The notes below the pieces were generated by a model that saw only the letters and a program-made list of their open reading frames with translations, ran no database searches and was not told the origin of the DNA. Shown here piece after piece: positions 1 to 6,227 of a DNA stretch of 9,315 nt. The DNA comes from an uncultured Alphaproteobacteria bacterium (GTDB lineage Bacteria; Pseudomonadota; Alphaproteobacteria; Rhodobacterales; Rhodobacteraceae). The stretch's first letter is position 1. Each line of letters opens with the position of its first letter. The position numbers were made by a program, and so were the translations under genes. The stretch covers positions 1 to 9,315 of the forward strand of contig CAKMZE010000053.1 in NCBI GenBank assembly GCA_929200295.1, read 5' to 3'.

Positions 1-6
1 CTCAGT

Positions 7-40
7 GGACCAATTTTACGCCGCGATCTGGTCCCTTTTT
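7..40 (+). terminator. Possible intrinsic terminator at the left edge
   Basis: A perfect 6-bp inverted repeat, GGACCA (7-12) and TGGTCC (29-34), is followed after one C by five T residues (36-40). Read on the plus strand this has the layout of a Rho-independent terminator, and it could end a plus-strand gene lying just left of the window. The loop is long (16 nt) and the stem short, so it is a weak example. No coding region before it is visible here. Confidence 0.35.
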
Positions 41-162
41 AACCCGCGATTGACAATCATGATCATCTATTGCCATCTTCACCCCCACAGCAACACAACT
101 TACGCGCGTTTATGCGGCGCAGTGCGACAGAAGGCAATATTTAGGGGCAATGATCTGCTGTG

Positions 163-191
163 TTGACAAACGTTAGGCGCGCGGTGAACGT
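163..191 (+). promoter_or_regulatory. Candidate promoter of the small membrane protein gene
   Basis: TTGACA at 163-168 matches the sigma-70 -35 consensus at all six positions. At 17 bases spacing the -10 position (186-191) reads GAACGT, which matches TATAAT poorly. The site lies about 50 bases before the ATG at 217, with a G-rich ribosome binding region (GGGGG, about 206-210) between. The good -35 and poor -10 make this plausible but unproven. Confidence 0.35.
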
Positions 192-216
192 CATTTCAAA
201 GCAATGGGGGCTTACT

Positions 217-633
217 ATGGAATTAATGGATGCGATGGCGGCATTTGGGCCGGGGTGGTTGATACCGTGGATGTATGTGCTGATGGCGGGCGGGTTTATT
301 GCGCCGCTCTTGTTGTTGATCTGGCGTGATAGTCGTTTGCTAGGGGTTTTGGGGATCATCGCCGGTGTGCTGAGCGCTGTGGGGGTTGATTACCTGCACC
401 GTCAGTTTGGCTATGTAAAGCTGCTCGGCTTGCCGCATATCCTGTTTTGGACACCGCTTGCGATCCTGTTGTACCGGCGTTTGCGCAGTGGCATTTTGCC
501 AGTGTGGCCGCAGCGGATTGCGGCGGTTATGCTCGCTGTGATCGTGATATCGCTGGTCTTTGATTATGCGGATGTCGCGCGGTATATTTTAGGTGAGCGT
601 GTGGCGCTTGCCCCGCCGCCACCGCAGGCTTAA
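217..633 (+). CDS. Small four-helix integral membrane protein, unknown function
   Basis: The protein has 138 residues if translation starts at ATG 217, which sits six bases after a GGGGG stretch. The same frame is open back to a GTG at 160, but that would place a perfect -35 box inside the gene, so 217 is preferred. Four hydrophobic segments are visible at about residues 14-36, 40-60, 70-86 and 100-118, with short charged turns between (WRDSR, YLHRQFGYVK, YRRLRSG). The segment GLPHILFWTPL (71-81) resembles a motif I associate with small uncharacterised membrane proteins of marine bacteria, but I cannot tie it to a function. The C-terminus is proline-rich (APPPPQA). It is the only gene on the plus strand. 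Its TAA (631-633) overlaps the TAA of cmk (632-630), so the two genes meet tail to tail with no spacer. Confidence 0.75.
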   Translation: MELMDAMAAFGPGWLIPWMYVLMAGGFIAPLLLLIWRDSRLLGVLGIIAGVLSAVGVDYLHRQFGYVKLLGLPHILFWTPLAILLYRRLRSGILPVWPQRIAAVMLAVIVISLVFDYADVARYILGERVALAPPPPQA

Positions 634-1238
634 CGGCGCGCGTCTGCGACTGCGCGAATGGCGGCAGCCACCGCCTGATCGATGCTCATGTCAGATGTAT
701 CGATCAGCTGTGCGTCTTGGGCTGCGATCATTGGGGCGGTTGCGCGTTCGCTATCGCGCCTGTCGCGGGCGACCACATCGGCTAAGACCTGATCATAGCT
801 GATCTCTTCTCCGCGCGACAAAAGCTCGGCATGGCGGCGCTCAGCCCGGCGGGCGGGCGATGCTGTGACAAACAGCTTTGCCTCTGCATCCGGGCAAATA
901 ACCGTGCCGATATCGCGCCCATCTAGCACAGCGCCGCCGTCACGCCTGGCAAAGCTGCGTTGAAACGCGATCAATGCGTCGCGGACATCGGCCTTGACCG
1001 CTACCTGACTGGCAGCTTGGGCCACTGCGTGGGTGCGCAGGTTTGGGTCGGTCAGATCCTCGGGCTGCAAAGCGTTTGCAGCCTCAAGCGCGTCGGCGCC
1101 TTTCAAAACCTTTGCACCAACAGCGCGGTACAAAAGCCCTGTGTCCAGATGTGCAAATCCAAAATACTGGGCGACAGCCGTTGATATCGTGCCTTTGCCA
1201 GCGGCGGCGGGCCCATCAATTGCAACTGTAAAGCTCAT
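630..1238 (-). CDS. cmk: Cytidylate kinase
   Basis: The 202-residue protein is a (d)CMP kinase, which transfers phosphate from ATP to CMP and dCMP in the cytoplasm to feed RNA, DNA and CDP-lipid synthesis. Visible features are the P-loop GPAAAGKG (9-16), the CMP-binding region LDTGLLYRA (31-39), LDGRDIGT (105-112) and the lid-region arginines RDRRDSER (158-165). It is somewhat shorter than the roughly 225-residue E. coli enzyme. I chose ATG 1238, giving MSFTVAIDG, because family members begin close to this point. An in-frame GTG at 1247 is the alternative, and the only SD-like sequence (GAGGG, about 1255-1251) lies 3 bases before the GTG but 12 before the ATG. The gene starts 20 bases after aroA and is probably co-transcribed with it. 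In many proteobacteria rpsA follows cmk; here a convergent gene does. Confidence 0.93.
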   Translation of the reverse strand: MSFTVAIDGPAAAGKGTISTAVAQYFGFAHLDTGLLYRAVGAKVLKGADALEAANALQPEDLTDPNLRTHAVAQAASQVAVKADVRDALIAFQRSFARRDGGAVLDGRDIGTVICPDAEAKLFVTASPARRAERRHAELLSRGEEISYDQVLADVVARDRRDSERATAPMIAAQDAQLIDTSDMSIDQAVAAAIRAVADARR

Positions 1239-1258
1239 GAGATGCACATACCCTCGTT

Positions 1259-2611
1259 TTAGGCGTTGGGGCGGGTGATCCCCGCGCCAAGCCCGGCCAT
1301 GAGAGGCTCAAAGATAGGAAATGACGTGGCGATTGGGTTGCCATCATCAACGGTCATGGGCTTTTGCGTGGCCATGCCCATGACCATAAAGGCCATGGCA
1401 ATGCGGTGATCCAGAACTGATGCAACCGTGACGCCACCGGGGACGTTGCCGTGGCCAAGCCCTGTGACGCGCCACCAATCGGGGCCTTCGTCGACAGTGA
1501 CACCTGCAGCGCTCAGGCCCTTGGCCATGGCGTCAATCCGGTCGGATTCTTTGACCCGCAGCTCCTTGACCCCTTGCATATCTGTGACGCCTTGGGCAAA
1601 GGCGGCAACAACGGAAAGCACTGGGTATTCATCAATCATGCTGGCGGCCCGTTCAGGCGGCACAGCGATCCCGCGCAAGTCGGGCGAATACCGCGCGCGT
1701 AGGTCGGCGACAGGTTCGCCGCCTTCTTCGCGCATGTTTTCATATGTGAGGTCAGCGCCCATCTCGCGCAGGGTGGTAAAGAGCCCGGCGCGGGTCGGGT
1801 TCAGACCGATATTGGGTACCAGCACATCTGATCCGGGCACGATCAGCGCGGCACACACAGGGAAGGCCGCCGAAGACGGATCGCGCGGCACGATGATGTT
1901 TTGTGGTTGTAGTTCGGGCTGACCGGTAAGGGTGATGACCCGGCCCTCATCTGTGGTTTCAACAGTAAGCTCTGCACCAAACCCTTGTAACATACGCTCT
2001 GTATGGTCGCGCGTGGCCTCGGCTTCGATCACAACGGTTTGGCCCGGCGTATTTAACCCCGCAAGCAGCACCGCAGATTTTACCTGCGCGGAAGGGACTG
2101 GTGATGTGTAGGTGACAGGGATCGGGTCTGCGGCCCCTTTGATCGTCATGGGCAAGCGCCCGCCTTCGCGGCCTTGGGTCTGCGCACCAAACAGCGCCAG
2201 AGGGTCAGTGACCCGCCCCATCGGGCGGCTGTTGAGTGAGGCATCGCCGGTATAGGTGACCGTGATCGGCGTGGTGGCCGCAGCCCCCATGATCAGCCGC
2301 ACGCCAGTGCCCGAGTTGCCGCAATCGATCACCTGCTCTGGCTCAGCGAAACCGCCAACGCCAACGCCGTGCACAGACCATTCGCCGCCCCCGTGATCGG
2401 TCACCTCAGCACCAAAGGCCTGCATTGCCTTTGCGGTGTCCATCACGTCTTGGCCTTCCAAGAGACCTGTGATGCGGGTTTCACCAACCGCCATGGCGCC
2501 TAAGATCAGTGAGCGGTGCGAAATTGATTTATCGCCGGGCACATGGGCCTCGCCTGATAAGGGGCCACAAGGGCGTGACATCATAGGAATAGGGGTTCCG
2601 TGGCCGGACAT
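1259..2611 (-). CDS. aroA: 3-phosphoshikimate 1-carboxyvinyltransferase (EPSP synthase)
   Basis: The 450-residue enzyme catalyses the sixth shikimate-pathway step, joining phosphoenolpyruvate to shikimate-3-phosphate on the way to chorismate and the aromatic amino acids. Signatures are GDKSISHR (26-33), GNSGTG (98-103), SAQVK (174-178), RDHTE (201-205), NPTR (271-274), DEYP (327-330), LRVKESDR (351-358) and DHRIAM (401-406). The set GDKS, SAQ-x-K, R-x-H-T-E and N-x-T-R resembles the class II (CP4-like) branch. The residue equivalent to Ala100 of CP4, or Gly96 of the E. coli enzyme, is glycine here (Gly101). The ATG at 2611 has a good ribosome binding site, GGGAG at 2623-2619, seven bases upstream. 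Eighty-one bases separate it from trmB, enough for its own promoter, though I see no clear one. cmk follows closely. Confidence 0.96.
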   Translation of the reverse strand: MSGHGTPIPMMSRPCGPLSGEAHVPGDKSISHRSLILGAMAVGETRITGLLEGQDVMDTAKAMQAFGAEVTDHGGGEWSVHGVGVGGFAEPEQVIDCGNSGTGVRLIMGAAATTPITVTYTGDASLNSRPMGRVTDPLALFGAQTQGREGGRLPMTIKGAADPIPVTYTSPVPSAQVKSAVLLAGLNTPGQTVVIEAEATRDHTERMLQGFGAELTVETTDEGRVITLTGQPELQPQNIIVPRDPSSAAFPVCAALIVPGSDVLVPNIGLNPTRAGLFTTLREMGADLTYENMREEGGEPVADLRARYSPDLRGIAVPPERAASMIDEYPVLSVVAAFAQGVTDMQGVKELRVKESDRIDAMAKGLSAAGVTVDEGPDWWRVTGLGHGNVPGGVTVASVLDHRIAMAFMVMGMATQKPMTVDDGNPIATSFPIFEPLMAGLGAGITRPNA

Positions 2612-2644
2612 ATAGGGTCTCCCGTGTCGTATTGCGATACCTCT

Positions 2645-2665
2645 ACCCTAGCCTTGGCAGAGGGT
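2645..2665 (-). other. Small hairpin in the trmB-aroA spacer
   Basis: On the minus strand ACCCT (2665-2661) can pair with AGGGT (2649-2645), with an inner GC/GC pair and a CAAG loop. The same TAGGGT (2650-2645) can instead pair with ACCCTA (2618-2613), which lies between the aroA ribosome binding site and its ATG. No U-tract follows, so it is not a good intrinsic terminator. Whether the two pairings compete in the RNA is inference. Confidence 0.25.
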
Positions 2666-2692
2666 CCATAACTTCGGCGCATGTGGTATGCA

Positions 2693-3406
2693 TTACATGC
2701 GTGTGAATGTCAGATAATGTGGGGGGCGGCCCTCGCGCAGGGCTTTTTGCTCATAGCGGGTGGAATACCAGTCATCCCAAGGTTTGCGCCAGTCTTCGCA
2801 AGAGGTCGCGGTCCATGTGAAGCCAACGCGCGGCACTTCTTCTAATGTTTGACGCACGTAATCTGCGATGTCAGTGGCAACACGCAAGCTGGCACCGGGT
2901 TTCATAACACGGTGTAACGGCTGTAAATGCTCAGGGGTGACAAAGCGGCGCCTATGGTGGCGCTTTTTAGGCCATGGGTCAGGGTAGTTTAAGAACACTT
3001 TTGAAATGCTCTGCTCGGGCAGAACATCAAACAGATCGCGGGCATCACCGGGATGGATCGCTAAGTTGCTGATCTCGGCTTTGCGGATTTTGCCAAGCAG
3101 CATCGCCACACCATTGAGATAAGGCTCGCAACCGATCAATCCGATCTGTGGGTTCTGTTCGGCTTGATGAACCAAATGCTCGCCGCCGCCAAAGCCGATC
3201 TCAAGCCAGATGTCTTTGGTGCCAAACAGCGCATCTAGATCAAGAGGGGTGCGGTTTGGGTTATCCTCCCAGCTGACAGCGCCGGGCGAAAGGGCTGCGA
3301 GATCCTCGTCAAGGTAGGTCTGTTGGCTGTTGCGCATCGTCTTGCCGCGAAACCGACCGTAAAAATTTCGCCATGGCGCGCCTGAGGGGTGAGTATCTTT
3401 TGTCAT
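2693..3406 (-). CDS. trmB: tRNA (guanine-N7-)-methyltransferase
   Basis: The 237-residue protein uses S-adenosylmethionine to form 7-methylguanosine at position 46 of the tRNA variable loop. The SAM-binding loop EIGFGGGE is at residues 69-76. NYPDPWPKKRHHRRR (140-154) is the conserved catalytic and tRNA-binding stretch, with the acidic residue in PDPWP. TRYE (216-219) matches the C-terminal T-x-Y-E motif. The N-terminal RNFYGR-x-x-GK segment is typical of alphaproteobacterial TrmB. No convincing Shine-Dalgarno sequence precedes ATG 3406, so translation may be weak or depend on metK translation. The gene begins 58 bases after metK, with a stem-loop between. Its position behind metK joins a SAM user to the SAM maker and may place it under the same riboswitch-controlled transcript. 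Confidence 0.95.
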   Translation of the reverse strand: MTKDTHPSGAPWRNFYGRFRGKTMRNSQQTYLDEDLAALSPGAVSWEDNPNRTPLDLDALFGTKDIWLEIGFGGGEHLVHQAEQNPQIGLIGCEPYLNGVAMLLGKIRKAEISNLAIHPGDARDLFDVLPEQSISKVFLNYPDPWPKKRHHRRRFVTPEHLQPLHRVMKPGASLRVATDIADYVRQTLEEVPRVGFTWTATSCEDWRKPWDDWYSTRYEQKALREGRPPHYLTFTRM

Positions 3407-3422
3407 GCTGCGCGATGTAGCA

Positions 3423-3450
3423 AGGGCAGATCACAAGTACAATCTGCCCT
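3423..3450 (-). terminator. Stem-loop between metK and trmB, possible weak terminator or processing site
   Basis: A perfect 9-bp inverted repeat (AGGGCAGAT at 3423-3431 and ATCTGCCCT at 3442-3450) encloses a 10-base loop in the metK-trmB spacer, about 15 bases after the metK stop. On the minus strand the stem is followed by TTGCTAC, not a run of U, so it is not a classical intrinsic terminator. It could lower trmB expression or protect the 3' end of the metK message. The plus strand also lacks a U-tract after it. Confidence 0.4.
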
Positions 3451-3464
3451 CTGTCTCTTTGAGA

Positions 3465-4646
3465 TCAAACAGCCGCCTTTAAGGCGTCAACGAGATCAGT
3501 TTTTTCCCATGAAAAGCCGCCATCGGCCTCTGGCTCGCGTCCGAAATGGCCATAAGCTGCGGTGCGTGCATAAATAGGGCGGTTCATTTGCAAATGATCA
3601 CGGATGCCGCGCGGTGTCAGGTCCATGACCTGATTAATCGCGGTTTCAATCGCGGCAGGATCAACCTCTCCGGTGCCATGAAGGTCTGCATAAATCGAGA
3701 GCGGTTGCGCCACGCCAATCGCATAAGAGAGCTGAATAGTGCAGCGCTCAGCCATGCCAGCGGCTACGATATTCTTGGCCAAGTAACGCGCGGCATATGC
3801 CGCGGACCGGTCAACCTTTGTCGGGTCTTTGCCCGAAAACGCACCGCCGCCATGGGGGGCCGCACCACCGTAAGTGTCGACAATAATCTTACGTCCGGTC
3901 AGCCCCGTATCGCCATCCGGTCCGCCGATCACAAATGTGCCTGTTGGGTTCACCCACCATTCGGTTTGCGGCGTGATCAGCCCCTCTGGCAGCACCTCAC
4001 GAATATAGGGTTCAACGATGTCGCGGATATCTGCACTGGTTTGGCTTTCATCCGCATGCTGCGTCGACAAAACAATCGAAGTGACCTCGACAGGCTTACC
4101 ATCCGCATAGCGCAGCGAGATTTGGCTTTTCGCATCAGGGCGCAATGTCGGTTCGGTGCCGTTTTTACGCACTTCGGCGAGCCTGCGCAAAATCGCATGC
4201 GAATATTGCAAAGGTGCGGGCATCAGCGCTTTGGTTTCATTGGTGGCATAGCCAAACATGATGCCTTGGTCGCCAGCGCCCTAGTCCTTGCCGCCACCGC
4301 CTACAACGCCTTGGGCGATATGGGCAGATTGCTGGTGCAAAAGATTGGTGATCTCGCATTTGGCGTGATGAAATTCTTTTTGCGCGTAGCCGATATCTTT
4401 GATGCAGCCACGGGCAATCTCTTCGACGCGCCCCAGATAATCGGATAGTTTTTGCGGGTCTGACAATCCGACCTCGCCCCCAATTACAACACGGTTTGTT
4501 GTGGCAAATGTTTCGCAGGCGACGCGTGCTTCGGGTTCTTCAGCTAAAAAGGCATCAAGAACAGTGTCGGAAATGCGGTCGCAGACCTTATCAGGGTGGC
4601 CTTCTGAAACGGATTCAGAAGTGAAAATGTAGTCTTGTCTTGTCAT
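3465..4646 (-). pseudogene. metK: S-adenosylmethionine synthetase, interrupted by one in-frame amber codon
   Basis: MetK makes S-adenosylmethionine from methionine and ATP. The frame spans 394 codons including the final TGA, giving 393 residues if read through, close to the usual 380-390. Codon 122 (4283-4281) is TAG, so strict translation gives only 121 residues. Everything else looks functional: the catalytic histidine in GHPDK (16-20), GAGDQG (123-128) at the ATP/Mg site, STQH, GLTGRKIIVDTYGG, GGGAFSGKD and DRSAAYAARY. The family normally has Gln just before GAGDQG, so one C-to-T change (CAG to TAG) explains the stop. ATG 4646 gives MTRQDYIFTSES, the usual start, seven bases after GGAG (4657-4654). 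An upstream in-frame ATG at 4676 lies inside the riboswitch and is unlikely. A restart at Met130 (4259) would lack GAGDQG. Sequencing error, real nonsense mutation and suppression are all possible. Confidence 0.9.
4281..4283 (-). other. In-frame amber codon in metK (codon 122)
   Basis: The plus-strand bases CTA at 4281-4283 read TAG on the coding strand, flanked by GAC (Asp) and GGC (Gly). Downstream codons stay in the same frame through GAGDQG and MFGYATNE to the natural TGA at 3467-3465. phoH in this window ends with TAG, so amber is used as an ordinary stop in this genome and general reassignment is unlikely. Confidence 0.95.
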
Positions 4647-4652
4647 TGGAGC

Positions 4653-4698
4653 GCTCCATTTAAGAATATCCATCACGCCAGGAAGCCGTTGTGATGAA
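4653..4698 (-). promoter_or_regulatory. SAM/SAH riboswitch in the metK leader
   Basis: The leader matches the small pseudoknotted SAM/SAH riboswitch described upstream of metK in Rhodobacterales. The P1 stem pairs TTCATCAC (4698-4691) with GTGATGGA (4676-4669). Its 14-base loop carries AACGGCTTCCTGGC (4690-4677). Within the loop GCTTC (4686-4682) can form a pseudoknot with GGAGC (4657-4653), which contains the metK Shine-Dalgarno sequence. Binding of S-adenosylmethionine (or S-adenosylhomocysteine) would stabilise the pseudoknot, hide the ribosome binding site and shut off MetK synthesis when SAM is plentiful. The loop core CACAACGGCTTCCTGGCGTG is the most conserved stretch as I remember the family. 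Its position directly before metK makes the call strong. Confidence 0.92.
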
Positions 4699-4708
4699 AT
4701 CTGAAATG

Positions 4709-4737
4709 ACGCTATGGAGACAATTTAGAATGGTCAA
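4709..4737 (-). promoter_or_regulatory. Candidate promoter of the metK-trmB unit
   Basis: TTGACC (4737-4732) matches five of six -35 bases. After a 17-base spacer, TAGCGT (4714-4709) matches three of six -10 bases. Transcription would begin near 4702, only a few bases before the riboswitch P1 stem at 4698, which fits the very short leaders known for this riboswitch class. The -35 box overlaps the lnt stop codon TGA (4736-4734). Confidence 0.55.
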
Positions 4738-6227
4738 CCAGTATCCACGCGACGGGGAAAGATAATCAGCACTGTGCTAAAAATATAAACTATCAAAAAT
4801 GGTATACTGCCCCATCTGTTATAGAGCGTTGCCTGACTTGCAGGCGGCAGGGGCACGTCAAGGTATCCATGCGTATCGAGCGCGATTTGCCCTGTTATGC
4901 GCCCTTTTGCATCAATCATGGCGCTGATACCTGTGTTCGCGACGCGGATCATCGGAACGCCTCGTTCAATCGCACGCAACCGCGCCTGCGCGAGGTGTTG
5001 AAAGGGGCCTGCATCTTTGCCAAACCACGCGTCATTGGTGATCAGGATCATTGCTTCAGGTCGCACGGACGCTCCGATTTCATGGGCAAAGATACCCTCA
5101 TAACAGATAAGCGGACGGATATGGCCAATCCCCGGGATCATCATGTGCTTTTGCCCGTCTCCGGCGGAGAACCCAGCACCCTGAGATGAGGCAAAATGGG
5201 GGATACCGACCGTATTGAGCAACTCCCCACCGGGGATATATTCCCCAAACGGTACAAGGTGCTGCTTGTCATACACGCGCGACACTAAGCCATCGTGCCC
5301 CAATAGCAGAAAGCTATTGTAATAGAGCGATCCTTCGCGCCTGTTTGCGCCCAAAACGACAGGCGCCCCACGCGCGGCCTCTGATATCTGGACAAGCAGA
5401 TCCTCGGCATAATTGAGTAGGGCGGGGATGGAGGATTCTGGCCAGACGATCAGATCAGGCACATCGTCTTTGTTCGAAAAATGCGTCATGCGCTCAAAAA
5501 ACAGATTGGCATAGGCCGGGTCCCATTTTTGCTCTTGTGGGGCATTGGGCTGGATGAGCCGTATGATTGGAGCGTCCGCGGCAATCTCTGCCGCAGGCTC
5601 AGGGCGCAACCAGAGCCCAAGGCCGATGAACCCTATGATAAATAGGAACGGCCATCGTTTCCCATTAAAAAGCATCATCACAATATAGGCTGCACCGATC
5701 ACAAGACCTGTTAACGCGTGCGGCCCGGCTATTGCGGCCAATTGCGCAAAGGGTGTCGCGATGAAGACCTGCCCGATTTTCCCCCATGGAAATCCGGTGA
5801 GTATCACACCGCGCAGTATTTCAGCGCCGATGATCGCAAGCCCTATTAGGCAGGCGCTTTGGGGGCGGATGCGCTGGGCGATCCAAGCTGCGAATGCCCA
5901 AAACGCAGCAAACCCAGCGGACATGAGAATCAGCGCAAAGGGCGCCATCCAGCCGTCCTCTGTAATGTAGACGAGGAATGGTGAGACGATCCATCGTAGC
6001 GTGAATGCAAAATACCCCACACCAAAGGCAAAGCCATGTAGGGCGGCTTGCCGTGTGGTCGCAGCCTGTGAATGCAGTGCTAAAAAGAGCGCGCATGCGA
6101 TCACGGTGAACACGGGCCAATCAATCGGCGCATGCCCAAGCCCGGCAAGCGCGCCTAAGGCGATCAGAAACATGCATCGCCATTTCATCGGCCATGCAAG
6201 GATACGCGCTATAAGCGCGTTAGCCAT
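4734..6227 (-). CDS. lnt: Apolipoprotein N-acyltransferase
   Basis: Lnt adds the third acyl chain to the N-terminal cysteine of lipoproteins in the inner membrane, which prepares them for sorting to the outer membrane. The protein has 497 residues from ATG 6227. The N-terminal half holds several membrane helices (roughly residues 18-210). The periplasmic nitrilase-like domain follows, with the Glu-Lys-Cys triad visible as Glu264 (VWPESS), Lys321 (YDKQHLVPFGEY) and Cys375 (LICYEG). A last helix lies at about 474-490. The frame is open upstream to 6305, but ATG 6227 gives MANALIARIL and overlaps the corC stop by eight bases (ATGGCTAA), the arrangement expected for translational coupling. Its stop codon lies within the -35 box of the metK promoter. 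Confidence 0.95.
   Translation of the reverse strand: MANALIARILAWPMKWRCMFLIALGALAGLGHAPIDWPVFTVIACALFLALHSQAATTRQAALHGFAFGVGYFAFTLRWIVSPFLVYITEDGWMAPFALILMSAGFAAFWAFAAWIAQRIRPQSACLIGLAIIGAEILRGVILTGFPWGKIGQVFIATPFAQLAAIAGPHALTGLVIGAAYIVMMLFNGKRWPFLFIIGFIGLGLWLRPEPAAEIAADAPIIRLIQPNAPQEQKWDPAYANLFFERMTHFSNKDDVPDLIVWPESSIPALLNYAEDLLVQISEAARGAPVVLGANRREGSLYYNSFLLLGHDGLVSRVYDKQHLVPFGEYIPGGELLNTVGIPHFASSQGAGFSAGDGQKHMMIPGIGHIRPLICYEGIFAHEIGASVRPEAMILITNDAWFGKDAGPFQHLAQARLRAIERGVPMIRVANTGISAMIDAKGRITGQIALDTHGYLDVPLPPASQATLYNRWGSIPFLIVYIFSTVLIIFPRRVDTG

Larger units (their letters stand above)
1..216. other. Non-coding stretch at the left end
   Basis: No reading frame here looks like a protein. The stretch holds the terminator-like hairpin at 7-40, a perfect TTGACA at 50-55 followed by an 8-bp palindrome ATGATCAT (59-66), and a second perfect TTGACA at 163-168. 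Bases 39-54 read TTAA-N7-TTGAC, one mismatch from the CtrA consensus TTAA-N7-TTAAC known from alphaproteobacteria. That last match is weak and may be chance. Confidence 0.5.

Noticed and set aside
1239..1247. GTG 1247 as the cmk start
   Set aside because: Family members start near MxFTVAIDG, which matches ATG 1238. The GTG has an SD only three bases away, although it cannot be fully excluded.
960..1278. Several plus-strand frames opposite cmk
   Set aside because: They overlap each other in different frames, have no recognisable motif and are antisense to a clear kinase gene.
1428..1922. A 164-codon plus-strand frame opposite aroA
   Set aside because: It is low-complexity Ser/Arg/Pro-rich sequence typical of an antisense shadow of a GC-rich gene.
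4281..4283. Genome-wide reassignment of TAG to an amino acid (pyrrolysine or glutamine)
   Set aside because: phoH ends with TAG exactly where the family ends, so amber still acts as a stop. Pyrrolysine use is not expected in Rhodobacterales, and glutamine is the ancestral residue here, explained by one base change.
3546..4448. A 300-codon plus-strand open frame opposite metK
   Set aside because: It lies entirely antisense to the conserved metK frame. Its translation shows no recognisable domain, and long antisense frames are common in GC-rich genes.
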